DNA of 41,639 bases, taken from NCBI RefSeq assembly GCF_036985595.1, contig NZ_BTPU01000029.1, positions 1 through 41,639 on the forward strand, written 5' to 3'. Made by a program: the position numbers and the translations under genes. Under the pieces are notes generated by a model. That model worked only from the letters and a program-made list of their open reading frames with translations, had not been told where the DNA came from and searched no databases. The stretch's first letter is position 1; each line of letters begins with the position of its first letter. This DNA comes from Vallitalea maricola. Lineage in GTDB: Bacteria; Bacillota; Clostridia; Lachnospirales; Vallitaleaceae. Positions 25,834 through 33,343 of the stretch are shown one piece after another.

Positions 25834-26373
25834 ATGGATAACATAAACATACTTGTGATAATTTCTATAATGATAGGAATCATATTTATAATATTGAGTT
25901 TTGTATTCAAAGATAAAGCGGAGAAAAATGAAAATGATGATAAAGTTGAAGACCTTGTATCAACTGACGAAGAAGCAGAAAAAATAGACTTCGATAAAGA
26001 TCAGGTGATGGAAGAGATAAGTAATAAAATCTTAGAGCTGAATGATTATTCTAGCTTTATTAAGCAAGAATTGAATGATAAACATAAGGAATTACTGTTT
26101 TTATATCAATTGATAAATGAAAAAGAAAAAAACATGAAGAAACTATCAAATATCAATAATATAAAAAAAGAAGAGAAACACCAGCAGGTTATTGTAGATA
26201 CTCCAAAACAATTAGATTCAAAAAACATATCAAATGATATAAGAGATAAAAATGATGAGATACATAATCTGCATAGAAATGGATATTCTATAACAGATAT
26301 AGCAAAAGTTATGGGATTAGGTAGAGGAGAAGTGAAATTAATATTAGAATTGGGTGTAACAAAAGAAAACTAA
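25834..26373 (+). CDS. SwrB-like membrane protein (YlxL position, DUF6115 type)
   Basis: A 179-residue protein with one N-terminal transmembrane helix (about residues 3-25), a charged and partly coiled middle (about 50-130), and a C-terminal helix-turn-helix-like module (DEIHNLHRNGYSITDIAKVM then GLGRGEVKLILEL). The arrangement and the slot after the motility sigma factor match B. subtilis SwrB (YlxL), which promotes flagellar type III export activation and basal body maturation. Sequence conservation is mostly in the C-terminal module, so the match is by architecture and context. AGAGG precedes the ATG. Confidence 0.72.
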   Translation: MDNINILVIISIMIGIIFIILSFVFKDKAEKNENDDKVEDLVSTDEEAEKIDFDKDQVMEEISNKILELNDYSSFIKQELNDKHKELLFLYQLINEKEKNMKKLSNINNIKKEEKHQQVIVDTPKQLDSKNISNDIRDKNDEIHNLHRNGYSITDIAKVMGLGRGEVKLILELGVTKEN

Positions 26374-26391
26374 TTAACTTGAGGTGCTTAG

Positions 26392-26937
26392 ATGAATAAA
26401 CATAAATATTTTTTTAGGGGTGTGGGTATAACTTTAATAATTACTGCATCAATATTTTACTTTGTAGGGTTAAACATCACTAAAAAAACAACAGAAGTCA
26501 TAACTGACCAGGAAATAATATTAAGAGCCAAAGAACTAGGCATGATGAATAAAGAACAGATGGATGCACAAAAAGAAAAATTGACAGATGAAGAAATAAT
26601 TGAGAGAGCAACTAGATTAGGTATGGTATTTGAAGATACCGATAAAGTTGACAGTGAAGAAGATGTTATAAACGAAGAAATTGAAAAAGAAATTCAGAAA
26701 GAAATTGAAAACGACGAAGAATCACAAGCGAGTGATACTGTTAAGATAAAAATAGAGTATGGAATGGGTTCAGAAGAAGTAGCTGAATTATTGTTTGATA
26801 ATAAAGTTGTAAATGATACCTTGGAGTTTGACAAATTTTTAATGAAAAATAAATTAGCCCATAAAATAAAGATAGGTACATATGAATTCAAAGTAGACAG
26901 TACTTATGAAGAAGTAATGAAAATTTTTACAAATTAG
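26392..26937 (+). CDS. membrane-anchored protein with YceG/MltG N-terminal-like domain
   Basis: A 181-residue protein with a transmembrane helix at about 7-29. Two copies of a short helix motif follow: DQEIILRAKELGMM at about 43-56 and DEEIIERATRLGMV at about 70-83. A Glu-rich linker comes next. The C-terminal domain at about 118-181 (KIKIEYGMGSEEVAELLFDN, then KIGTYEFKV) resembles the small LysM-like domain that precedes the catalytic domain in MltG/YceG lytic transglycosylases. The catalytic domain itself is absent, so enzyme activity is not expected. It may bind glycan or partners at the membrane. GAGGTG precedes the ATG. It is the last gene before the rpsB promoter. Confidence 0.68.
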   Translation: MNKHKYFFRGVGITLIITASIFYFVGLNITKKTTEVITDQEIILRAKELGMMNKEQMDAQKEKLTDEEIIERATRLGMVFEDTDKVDSEEDVINEEIEKEIQKEIENDEESQASDTVKIKIEYGMGSEEVAELLFDNKVVNDTLEFDKFLMKNKLAHKIKIGTYEFKVDSTYEEVMKIFTN

Positions 26938-26938
26938 C

Positions 26939-26967
26939 TTGATTAATGTTTGTTATTGTGGTATACT
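26939..26967 (+). promoter_or_regulatory. SigA-type promoter of rpsB
   Basis: TTGATT (26939-26944) and TATACT (26962-26967) are separated by exactly 17 bases, and TGG just before the -10 gives an extended -10. Transcription would start near 26974, about 100 bases before the rpsB start. The promoter begins two bases after the preceding stop codon, separating the motility operon from the translation genes. Confidence 0.75.
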
Positions 26968-26973
26968 AGCAAT

Positions 26974-27029
26974 CGTGAAAAAACACGTATTTAGATTTTT
27001 AGAAAGGTGCCTAACAGGTATTCTAAGAA
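26974..27029 (+). promoter_or_regulatory. structured 5' leader of rpsB
   Basis: The leader can fold into a small hairpin (CGTG 26974-26977 with CACG 26984-26987) and then a larger one. In the larger one a 9-bp stem 26996-27004 with 27021-27029 (one G-T) is followed by a 3-base bulge (27005-27007) and a 5-bp stem 27008-27012 with 27016-27020 (one G-T) around an AAC loop. Ribosomal protein S2 operons are often autoregulated through leader RNA, so this is a candidate control element. I cannot assign it to a known leader family. Confidence 0.5.
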
Positions 27030-27073
27030 GATGAAGAATGCGGAAGAAAAAACCAAAATTATGGAGGTATAAC

Positions 27074-27808
27074 ATGAGTGTTATTTCAATGAAACAATTG
27101 TTAGAAGCTGGTGTTCATTTCGGACATCAAACAAGAAGATGGAATCCTAAAATGGCTGAGTATATTTATACTGAGAGAAATGGAATTTACATCATTGATT
27201 TACAAAAAACAGTAGGTAAAGTAGACGATGCATATAATGCTATTAAAGAAGTAGTAGCAGATGGTGGTAATGTATTGTTTGTTGGTACTAAAAAACAAGC
27301 TCAAGATGCAATTAAGATTGAATCAGAACGTTGTGGAATGTTCTATGTTAACCAAAGATGGTTAGGTGGAATGTTAACTAACTTCAAAACTATTCAAGCA
27401 AGAATCAGAAGACTTAAGAACTTAGAGAAAATGCAAGAAGATGGTACATTTGAATTATTACCAAAAAAAGAAGTTATTAAGTTAAAACTTGAGATGGAAA
27501 AACTTGAAAAGAACCTTGGTGGTATTAAGGAAATGAAAGATATTCCAGATATTATGTTCATAGTTGATCCAAGAAAAGAAAAAATTGCTATCCAAGAAGC
27601 TCATATCTTAGGTATACCTATTGTATCAATAGTAGATACAAACTGTGATCCTGAAGAAGTTGATTATGTAATCCCTGGTAATGATGATGCTATTAGAGCG
27701 GTTAAGTTGATTGTATCTAAGATGGCAGATGCTGTTATTGAAGCTAACCAAGGAGCACAAGATAATATAGAAGAAGCTGCAAAAGAAGCAGAAGCAAACG
27801 AAAAATAG
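27074..27808 (+). CDS. rpsB: 30S ribosomal protein S2
   Basis: A 244-residue uS2 of the small ribosomal subunit. Family features are SVISMKQLLEAGVHFGHQTR, the NPKMAEYIYTERNGIYIIDL segment, FVGTKKQAQ, RWLGGMLTNFKTI and DIMFIVDPRKEKIA. The frame is open from 27038, but the leader residues (RKKKPKLWRY) are not S2-like. GGAGG at 27063-27067 lies 6 bases before the ATG at 27074, which I take as the start. It is driven by the promoter at 26939-26967. Confidence 0.97.
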   Translation: MSVISMKQLLEAGVHFGHQTRRWNPKMAEYIYTERNGIYIIDLQKTVGKVDDAYNAIKEVVADGGNVLFVGTKKQAQDAIKIESERCGMFYVNQRWLGGMLTNFKTIQARIRRLKNLEKMQEDGTFELLPKKEVIKLKLEMEKLEKNLGGIKEMKDIPDIMFIVDPRKEKIAIQEAHILGIPIVSIVDTNCDPEEVDYVIPGNDDAIRAVKLIVSKMADAVIEANQGAQDNIEEAAKEAEANEK

Positions 27809-27817
27809 TAATTAATA

Positions 27818-27852
27818 AAATGCTTCAACCAGCTACTATGGTTGAAGCATTT
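27818..27852 (+). terminator. strong hairpin (attenuator or terminator) between rpsB and tsf
   Basis: A perfect 14-bp stem (27818-27831 with 27839-27852) closes on a 7-base loop, nine bases after the rpsB stop codon. It ends in ATTT followed by ATTGTATATTTC, a broken T-rich tail rather than a full run. Partial termination, or mRNA protection between the two translation genes, is likely. Confidence 0.65.
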
Positions 27853-27925
27853 ATTGTATATTTCAAAATATGTATTGAGTATCTTTATTATGTTAATAAT
27901 TTATAATAGTAAAAACAATGCATTA

Positions 27926-27954
27926 TTGAAATTATAATATATATATGGTATTAA
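27926..27954 (+). promoter_or_regulatory. possible promoter upstream of tsf
   Basis: TTGAAA (27926-27931), a 17-base spacer and TATTAA (27949-27954) with TGG before it would make an extended -10 promoter serving tsf after the rpsB hairpin. The region is very AT-rich, so such matches arise easily by chance. Confidence 0.3.
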
Positions 27955-28007
27955 AAAATTGCGATAAAAAGTACGAATATATTAAATTGAATATGGAGGG
28001 TGTAAAT

Positions 28008-28928
28008 ATGGCAGTAACTGCTAGTATGGTAAAAGAGTTAAGAGAAAGAACTGGTGCTGGAATGATGGATTGTAAAAAAGCACTAGTAGAAAATAATGAA
28101 GATATGGAAAAAGCTGTTGAATTCCTAAGAGAAAAAGGATTAGCGAAAGCAGCTAAAAAAGCTGGAAGAATCGCAGCTGAAGGATTAGTAGCAGCATATG
28201 TATCAGATGATAATAAAGTTGCTTCAATTGTAGAAGTTAACAGCGAAACTGACTTCGTTGCTAAAAATGATACTTTCAAAAGTTATGTTGCAGATGTTGC
28301 AATAGCAGCTTCAAAAACAGAAGCAAAAGATATTGATGGATTCTTAAATGATTCTTGGAACAATGATGAAAGTAAAACTGTTAAAGATGTTTTAACAGAG
28401 CAAATAGCAGTAATCGGCGAAAATATGAATATTAGAAGATTTGAAAAATATGTGGCTGATGGAAGTTTTATTACATCTTATATCCATGCTGGAGGAAAAA
28501 TCGGTGTATTAATAGAAATGACTGGAGAAGCTACTGAAGCTACTTTAGAATGTGCTAAAAACATTGCAATGCAAATTGCTGCTGTATCTCCAAAATATAT
28601 TTCTAGAGATCAAGTAGATGCTGATTACATTGAAAAAGAAAAAGAAATCTTAAAACAACAAGCTAAGAACGAAAATCCTGACAAGCCAGATAATATCATT
28701 GAAAAAATGATTATTGGTCGTGTTAATAAAATGATGAAGGAAATCTGCTTATTAGATCAACAATATGTAAAAGATGGCGACTTAAATGTTTCTAAATACA
28801 TTGCTTCAGTTGCAAAAGAAACTGGAGTAGAATTATCAGTTAAGAGATATGTACGTTTCCAAACTGGTGAAGGTTTAGAAAAAAGAGAAGAAAACTTTGC
28901 TGAAGAAGTTGCTAAGCAAATGCAATAA
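28008..28928 (+). CDS. tsf: translation elongation factor Ts
   Basis: A 306-residue EF-Ts, the guanine nucleotide exchange factor for EF-Tu. It starts AVTASMVKELRERTGAGMMD with the signature CKKALVENNEDMEKAVEFLR, then EVNSETDFVAKND in the core contacting EF-Tu. The frame is open from 27945, but the upstream residues are not EF-Ts-like and GGAGGG at 27995-28000 sets the ATG at 28008. A strong intrinsic terminator follows the gene. Confidence 0.97.
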   Translation: MAVTASMVKELRERTGAGMMDCKKALVENNEDMEKAVEFLREKGLAKAAKKAGRIAAEGLVAAYVSDDNKVASIVEVNSETDFVAKNDTFKSYVADVAIAASKTEAKDIDGFLNDSWNNDESKTVKDVLTEQIAVIGENMNIRRFEKYVADGSFITSYIHAGGKIGVLIEMTGEATEATLECAKNIAMQIAAVSPKYISRDQVDADYIEKEKEILKQQAKNENPDKPDNIIEKMIIGRVNKMMKEICLLDQQYVKDGDLNVSKYIASVAKETGVELSVKRYVRFQTGEGLEKREENFAEEVAKQMQ

Positions 28929-28954
28929 TATGAATTTTCATATGTAAGTTAAAT

Positions 28955-28984
28955 AAAAGGAAACACTTAGTGTTTCCTTTTTTT
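28955..28984 (+). terminator. intrinsic terminator after tsf
   Basis: A 12-bp stem (28955-28966 with 28970-28981) has a 3-base loop and runs into a tract of seven T residues (28978-28984). This is a textbook rho-independent terminator ending the rpsB-tsf message. Confidence 0.88.
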
Positions 28985-29003
28985 AAAGAAATGAATATTT
29001 TAT

Positions 29004-29022
29004 ACTAGTAAAAATTACTAGT
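29004..29022. repeat. perfect 19-bp palindrome upstream of pyrH
   Basis: ACTAGTAA (29004-29011), three A bases, then the exact reverse complement (29015-29022). It overlaps a TATACT box (29001-29006) that could be a -10 element, although no good -35 is visible. It looks like an operator, or a small hairpin in the pyrH leader. Confidence 0.5.
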
Positions 29023-29055
29023 TTGTGATAAATTAATAGATAGAGGTGTTTTTAT

Positions 29056-29760
29056 ATGTCAAAGTATAACAGAGTGTTGCTAAAATTAAGCGGAGAAGCT
29101 CTTTCTGGTGGAAAAGGCACAGGATTCGATGAAAAAACAGTATTAATGGTAGCTAACCAAATTAAAGATATAGTAAGTAAAGGTAATCAAGTGGCTATAG
29201 TAATTGGTGGAGGTAACTTCTGGAGAGGTAGAAGCAGCAGGGATATGGATAGAACTAAATCAGACCAAATTGGGATGATGGCTACAATTATGAATTCATT
29301 GTATATGGCAGAAATACTTAGAACCCTAGGCATGAAAAGCGTTGTACAAACACCTTTTAAAGTAGGAACTGTGACAGAAGAATTTTCTAAAGACAAAGCA
29401 CTAGAACATTTAACAAATAATGAGGTTGTTCTATTTGCAGGAGGTACGGGACATCCATATTTTTCAACAGATACAGCAGCAGCCTTACGAGCTATTGAAA
29501 CTGAATGTGATGTTATATTGCTTGCCAAAAATATTGACGGTGTATACGATTGTGACCCAAATCAGAACGCGAATGCTAAGAAATATGATAAATTAACTTA
29601 TAATAATGTAGTTTCAAAAGGATTAAATGTCATTGATATGACAGCTGCGATAATGTGTATGGAACAAAATGTTCCAATGCTTGTATTTTCTTTAGCTGAA
29701 GAAGACAGCATTAAGAATGCTATGGAAGATAACATAAAAGGTACATTTATAACAGTATAA
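29056..29760 (+). CDS. pyrH: UMP kinase
   Basis: A 234-residue bacterial UMP kinase of the amino acid kinase fold, making UDP from UMP with ATP in pyrimidine synthesis. Visible motifs are LLKLSGEALSG at the N-terminus, the glycine-rich VIGGGNFWRG, QTPFKVGTVTE, FAGGTGHPYFSTDTAAALRA and LAKNIDGVYDCDP. GAGGTG precedes the ATG. It follows the tsf terminator, so it needs its own promoter or read-through. Confidence 0.97.
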   Translation: MSKYNRVLLKLSGEALSGGKGTGFDEKTVLMVANQIKDIVSKGNQVAIVIGGGNFWRGRSSRDMDRTKSDQIGMMATIMNSLYMAEILRTLGMKSVVQTPFKVGTVTEEFSKDKALEHLTNNEVVLFAGGTGHPYFSTDTAAALRAIETECDVILLAKNIDGVYDCDPNQNANAKKYDKLTYNNVVSKGLNVIDMTAAIMCMEQNVPMLVFSLAEEDSIKNAMEDNIKGTFITV

Positions 29761-29806
29761 GTTATACCCATAAATAGTCAATATCCTGCTATTTATATAG
29801 TATAAC
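29761..29806. repeat. nested inverted repeats in the pyrH-frr spacer
   Basis: GTTATAC (29761-29767) pairs with GTATAAC (29800-29806). Inside them, ATAAATAG (29770-29777) pairs with CTATTTAT (29789-29796). Bulges of 2 and 3 bases separate the stems and the loop has 11 bases. No T-run follows, so it is not an intrinsic terminator. Processing or stability control is possible. Confidence 0.55.
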
Positions 29807-29832
29807 TAATGAAAATAATAGGAGGAGATAAA

Positions 29833-30387
29833 ATGTTAGAAGAAATTAAAAAATACGAAGAGAAAATGCAAAAAACGATTAAAGCATTAGAGAATGATTA
29901 TAATTCAATTAGAGCTGGAAGAGCTAATCCACATGTACTTGATAAAATTACTGTTGAATATTATGGACAGGCAACACCTCTTCAACAAGTAGGAAATGTT
30001 TCTGTTCCAGAACCTAGAATGATTCAAATACAACCATGGGACACTAGTATGATGAAAGAAATTGAAAAAGCAATACTTGCATCTGATGTAGGAATTACTC
30101 CTAACAATGACGGTAAAGTGATAAGATTAGTATTTCCAGAACTTACTGAAGAAAGAAGAAAGTCTCTGACTAAAGATGTTAAGAAAAAAGGTGAAGAAGC
30201 TAAAATAGCTGTTAGAAATATTAGAAGAGATGCTTTAGACAAATTTAAAAAACAGCTTAAGAATCATGAAATAACAGAAGATGATTTGAAAGATTACGAA
30301 ACTGATATGCAAAAATTAACAGATAAATATGTAAAAGATATAGATGTACATGTAGATAATAAGACTAAAGAAATATTAACAGTTTAG
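29833..30387 (+). CDS. frr: ribosome recycling factor
   Basis: A 184-residue ribosome recycling factor, which with EF-G splits post-termination ribosomes. Features are MQKTIKALENDYNSIRAGRA, LDKITVEYYGQATPLQQ, PWDTSMMKEIEKAI and the C-terminal DIDVHVDNKTKEIL. The frame is open from 29809, but AGGAGGAG at 29820-29827 sets the start at ATG 29833. It is followed by an intrinsic terminator. Confidence 0.97.
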   Translation: MLEEIKKYEEKMQKTIKALENDYNSIRAGRANPHVLDKITVEYYGQATPLQQVGNVSVPEPRMIQIQPWDTSMMKEIEKAILASDVGITPNNDGKVIRLVFPELTEERRKSLTKDVKKKGEEAKIAVRNIRRDALDKFKKQLKNHEITEDDLKDYETDMQKLTDKYVKDIDVHVDNKTKEILTV

Positions 30388-30403
30388 AGACTGTTTTGGT
30401 TTG

Positions 30404-30428
30404 CCCCTCTATATGAGGGGTTGTTTTT
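30404..30428 (+). terminator. intrinsic terminator after frr
   Basis: A GC-rich 6-bp stem (CCCCTC 30404-30409 with GAGGGG 30415-30420) around a 5-base loop is followed by TTGTTTTT. It stands out in this AT-rich region and fits a rho-independent terminator. Confidence 0.8.
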
Positions 30429-30502
30429 AATCTTATGGAAAGTCTTACTTTTTATGTATATGAAATAGAAAAGATTCTTTTGAATGAGAGGAATTGTTGT
30501 TT

Positions 30503-31225
30503 ATGGTAGTTGACAATAACTATAATGTTCCAAGACATGTAGCAATTATAATGGATGGTAATGGTAGATGGGCAATGGCTAAAGGAAAAAAAAGACAATA
30601 CGGTCATAGACAAGGTTCTAAAACATTAGAAACTATTTGTAAGCAAGCTTATGATATAGGTATAGAGTATATAACGGTATATGCTTTTTCCACTGAAAAT
30701 TGGTCAAGACCAAAAGAAGAGATAGATAATTTGATGAATTTGTTAAGACAGTATTTAAAAAGTAGTTTGAAAAATGCTAGCAGAGATAATATAAAAGTGA
30801 GAGTAATAGGGGATAAAAATGGATTAGATGACGATATTATCACTAGTATTGAAAGATTAGAAGATGGATCAAAAAACAATACAGGATTACAATTACAGAT
30901 TGCACTGAATTATGGTGGACGTGATGAAATTGTAAGAATGACAAAAAGGATAATTTCTGACTTTGAAAATAATAACATTAATATAAATACCATTAATCAA
31001 AAAACAATAGAGGAGTATCTTGATACAAAAGATATACCTGACCCAGATCTACTAATAAGAACAAGTGGTGAAATGAGAATAAGTAACTTCTTGCTTTGGC
31101 AATTAGCATATACAGAGTTTTACTTTGTTCAAAAACATTGGCCAGACTTTACTATTGAAGATTTGAAAGATGCTATAGCGTATTATAGTAATATTGAACG
31201 AAGGTATGGCAAAGTCAAAGAATAA
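30503..31225 (+). CDS. uppS: isoprenyl transferase, undecaprenyl diphosphate synthase
   Basis: A 240-residue cis-prenyltransferase. It condenses isopentenyl diphosphate onto farnesyl diphosphate to make the C55 lipid carrier for wall synthesis. The P-loop HVAIIMDGNGRWA holds the metal-binding D18. YAFSTENWSRP, LQLQIALNYGGRDEI and the C-terminal RTSGEMRISNFLLWQLAYTE are all present. The frame is open from TTG 30494, but AGAGGA at about 30486-30491 fits the ATG at 30503. A 115-base spacer with the frr terminator lies upstream, and no clear promoter was found there. Confidence 0.96.
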   Translation: MVVDNNYNVPRHVAIIMDGNGRWAMAKGKKRQYGHRQGSKTLETICKQAYDIGIEYITVYAFSTENWSRPKEEIDNLMNLLRQYLKSSLKNASRDNIKVRVIGDKNGLDDDIITSIERLEDGSKNNTGLQLQIALNYGGRDEIVRMTKRIISDFENNNININTINQKTIEEYLDTKDIPDPDLLIRTSGEMRISNFLLWQLAYTEFYFVQKHWPDFTIEDLKDAIAYYSNIERRYGKVKE

Positions 31226-31247
31226 TAGAAAGAAGGGAATGGGTACA

Positions 31248-32054
31248 ATGAAAACGAGAATAGTATCATCTATTATAGCGTTACCTATATTATTGATTCC
31301 TTTGATATTTGGAGGTAAAATACTAATACTTGTATTATTTTTAGTATCATTGCTAGGTCTTTATGAGTTTTATAGAGCTTATAAAATTGATTGCTTAGGG
31401 CTTAAACTATTTGGATATATAGCATCGCTGATATATTATTTATTATTGATATTTGATAGAGGTGAATACTTTGGAGAATTTTATGGTATATTCTTCTTAA
31501 TATTATTAATAAGTTATGTATTTGTTTATCCAAAATATAATTTAAAAGATATTATGACTATTTTTATTGGTTTTTTCTATGTAGTTTATCTTTTATCATA
31601 TATTTTGTTAGTAAGAAGCAATGAGGCTTATGGTTCATGGTTGATATGGTTAATATTTATTGTTGCTTTTGGGAGTGATACGGTAGCATATTTTGTTGGA
31701 GTTAATTTTGGTAAGCATAGGTTAGCAGAAAAGCTGAGTCCTAAAAAAAGTGTTGAAGGTTCTATTGGTGGTATTATTGGGGCTATGATATTTTCAGTTA
31801 TTTATGGTATCATATTACTTAATATTGGTGAGTTAACAGATCCTGTGAAACTAATACCTTTTATATTTATTGGAGGAATTGGTTCTGTATTATCACAGAT
31901 AGGGGATTTAGCTGCATCAGCTATGAAAAGACAAAACAACATAAAAGATTTTGGTACTATTATGCCAGGTCATGGAGGTATATTAGATAGATTGGATAGT
32001 ATAATCTTCACTGCACCATTTGTATATTATATTATGAAATTTTTTATTATGTAG
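31248..32054 (+). CDS. cdsA: phosphatidate cytidylyltransferase
   Basis: CdsA makes CDP-diacylglycerol from phosphatidate and CTP, the branch point to phosphatidylglycerol and other phospholipids. It has 268 residues with about seven to eight transmembrane helices. The C-terminal family signature SAMKRQNNIKDFGTIMPGHG with the following GILDRLDS is intact. The frame begins inside uppS, but AAGGG at 31233-31237 fits the ATG at 31248, which leaves 22 bases after uppS. uppS-cdsA is a widely conserved pair. Confidence 0.95.
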   Translation: MKTRIVSSIIALPILLIPLIFGGKILILVLFLVSLLGLYEFYRAYKIDCLGLKLFGYIASLIYYLLLIFDRGEYFGEFYGIFFLILLISYVFVYPKYNLKDIMTIFIGFFYVVYLLSYILLVRSNEAYGSWLIWLIFIVAFGSDTVAYFVGVNFGKHRLAEKLSPKKSVEGSIGGIIGAMIFSVIYGIILLNIGELTDPVKLIPFIFIGGIGSVLSQIGDLAASAMKRQNNIKDFGTIMPGHGGILDRLDSIIFTAPFVYYIMKFFIM

Positions 32055-32081
32055 TTTGTTAATCAATTTTTTATAATATTA

Positions 32082-32110
32082 TTGGATTAAAAGAAATAAT
32101 TAATTATATA
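32082..32110 (+). promoter_or_regulatory. possible promoter upstream of dxr
   Basis: TTGGAT (32082-32087), a 17-base spacer and TATATA (32105-32110) lie in the 115-base cdsA-dxr gap. The gap is almost pure A+T, so the match is weak evidence. Confidence 0.3.
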
Positions 32111-32154
32111 AAAAAATATATTTAATATATAAATCAAATATAGTAGGTTATTTG

Positions 32155-32164
32155 GAAGAGGAGA
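32155..32164 (+). promoter_or_regulatory. ribosome binding site that selects the TTG start of dxr
   Basis: GAAGAGGAGA ends five bases before TTG 32170. The alternative TTG at 32152 lies upstream of it with no comparable site. TTG 32170 gives MKKISILGSTGSIG, the usual Dxr N-terminus. Confidence 0.7.
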
Positions 32165-32169
32165 ATAAA

Positions 32170-33312
32170 TTGAAAAAGATATCTATTCTAGGGTCAACTG
32201 GCTCAATTGGTAAACAGACAATTGATATTGTTTGTAAGCAGAAAGACATACAGATATTAGGTTTAACTGCAAATACCAATATAGATTTATTAGAGAAACA
32301 GATTGAATTGGTAAAACCAAAAGTAGTAGCTGTAATGGATGAACAAAAAGCTTCTATTCTAAAAAAAAGGATTGGTAGCAAAGTAGAAGTATTAAGTGGA
32401 ATGGATGGACTCATTAGAGTTGCAACCTTAGAAAAAGTTGATATAGTTGTTACAGCTGTAGTAGGTATGATAGGTATCAGACCCACAGTTGAAGCCATAA
32501 AAGCATCTAAAGATATAGCTTTAGCTAATAAAGAAACATTAGTTACAGCTGGTCAAATCATTATGGATTTGATAAAAGAATATAAAGTAAACATTTTTCC
32601 AGTAGATAGTGAACATTCTGCTATATTTCAATCCTTAAAAGGAGAGAATAAAAAAGAAGTTAGCAAAATCTTGTTAACAGCTTCAGGAGGACCATTCAGA
32701 GGCAAAAAAACAGAACAATTAAAGGATATAACTAAAGATCAAGCACTTAATCATCCTAATTGGTCAATGGGTGCTAAAATAACAATTGATTCAGCTACAC
32801 TTATGAATAAAGGACTAGAAGTTATAGAAGCAAAATGGCTTTTTGATGTAGCACCTAATCAGATTCAAGTTGTTGTGCATCCACAAAGTATTATTCATTC
32901 AATGGTAGAATATAATGATGGTTCAGTAATTGCTCAATTAGGTGTTCCAGATATGAGGATTCCAATACAATACGCTCTTAATTATCCTAAGCGGTTAGAG
33001 AATAATATCCGGAAACTTGATTTATTTAAAGTAGCTAGTTTGACATTCGAAGAGCCTGATATTAAAACCTTCAGATGTCTTAAGTTAGCTTATAGAGCTC
33101 TTGAAGAGGGCGGTTCTATACTATCGGTATTAAATGCAGCTAATGAGTTAGCAGTAAAAAAATTTTTAGAAAACAAAGTAAGATTTCTTGAAATTCCTGA
33201 AATAATTGAATATGCTATGGATAAACATTGTAATATAAAAAATCCATCACTAACAAATATTTTTGAAGCAGAAAAAGAAACTTATGAAATTATTGAAAGT
33301 AAATGGGGATAG
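32170..33312 (+). CDS. dxr: 1-deoxy-D-xylulose 5-phosphate reductoisomerase
   Basis: Dxr catalyses the NADPH-dependent committed step of the MEP isoprenoid pathway, giving 2-C-methylerythritol 4-phosphate. The nucleotide-binding GSTGSIGKQT is at residues 8-17. ALANKETLVTAG, the metal-site PVDSEHSAIFQ, LTASGGPFRG and the NHPNWSMGAKITIDSATLMN catalytic segment are present. The protein is 380 residues from TTG 32170. Together with ispG and uppS it makes an isoprenoid-to-wall-carrier group in this stretch. Confidence 0.96.
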   Translation: MKKISILGSTGSIGKQTIDIVCKQKDIQILGLTANTNIDLLEKQIELVKPKVVAVMDEQKASILKKRIGSKVEVLSGMDGLIRVATLEKVDIVVTAVVGMIGIRPTVEAIKASKDIALANKETLVTAGQIIMDLIKEYKVNIFPVDSEHSAIFQSLKGENKKEVSKILLTASGGPFRGKKTEQLKDITKDQALNHPNWSMGAKITIDSATLMNKGLEVIEAKWLFDVAPNQIQVVVHPQSIIHSMVEYNDGSVIAQLGVPDMRIPIQYALNYPKRLENNIRKLDLFKVASLTFEEPDIKTFRCLKLAYRALEEGGSILSVLNAANELAVKKFLENKVRFLEIPEIIEYAMDKHCNIKNPSLTNIFEAEKETYEIIESKWG

Positions 33313-33343
33313 AAGTAAATAATGGAAAGGAATGAATGGTTAT

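Noticed and set aside
27038..27073. Upstream in-frame ATG for rpsB
   Set aside because: Adds 12 residues unlike S2, while a well-spaced GGAGG serves the ATG at 27074. The same logic excluded the longest starts of flgD, cheB, tsf, cdsA and others.
32055..32169. Possible small gene or RNA in the cdsA-dxr gap
   Set aside because: Almost pure A+T, no open frame with a ribosome site, no stable structure; only a weak promoter candidate is listed.
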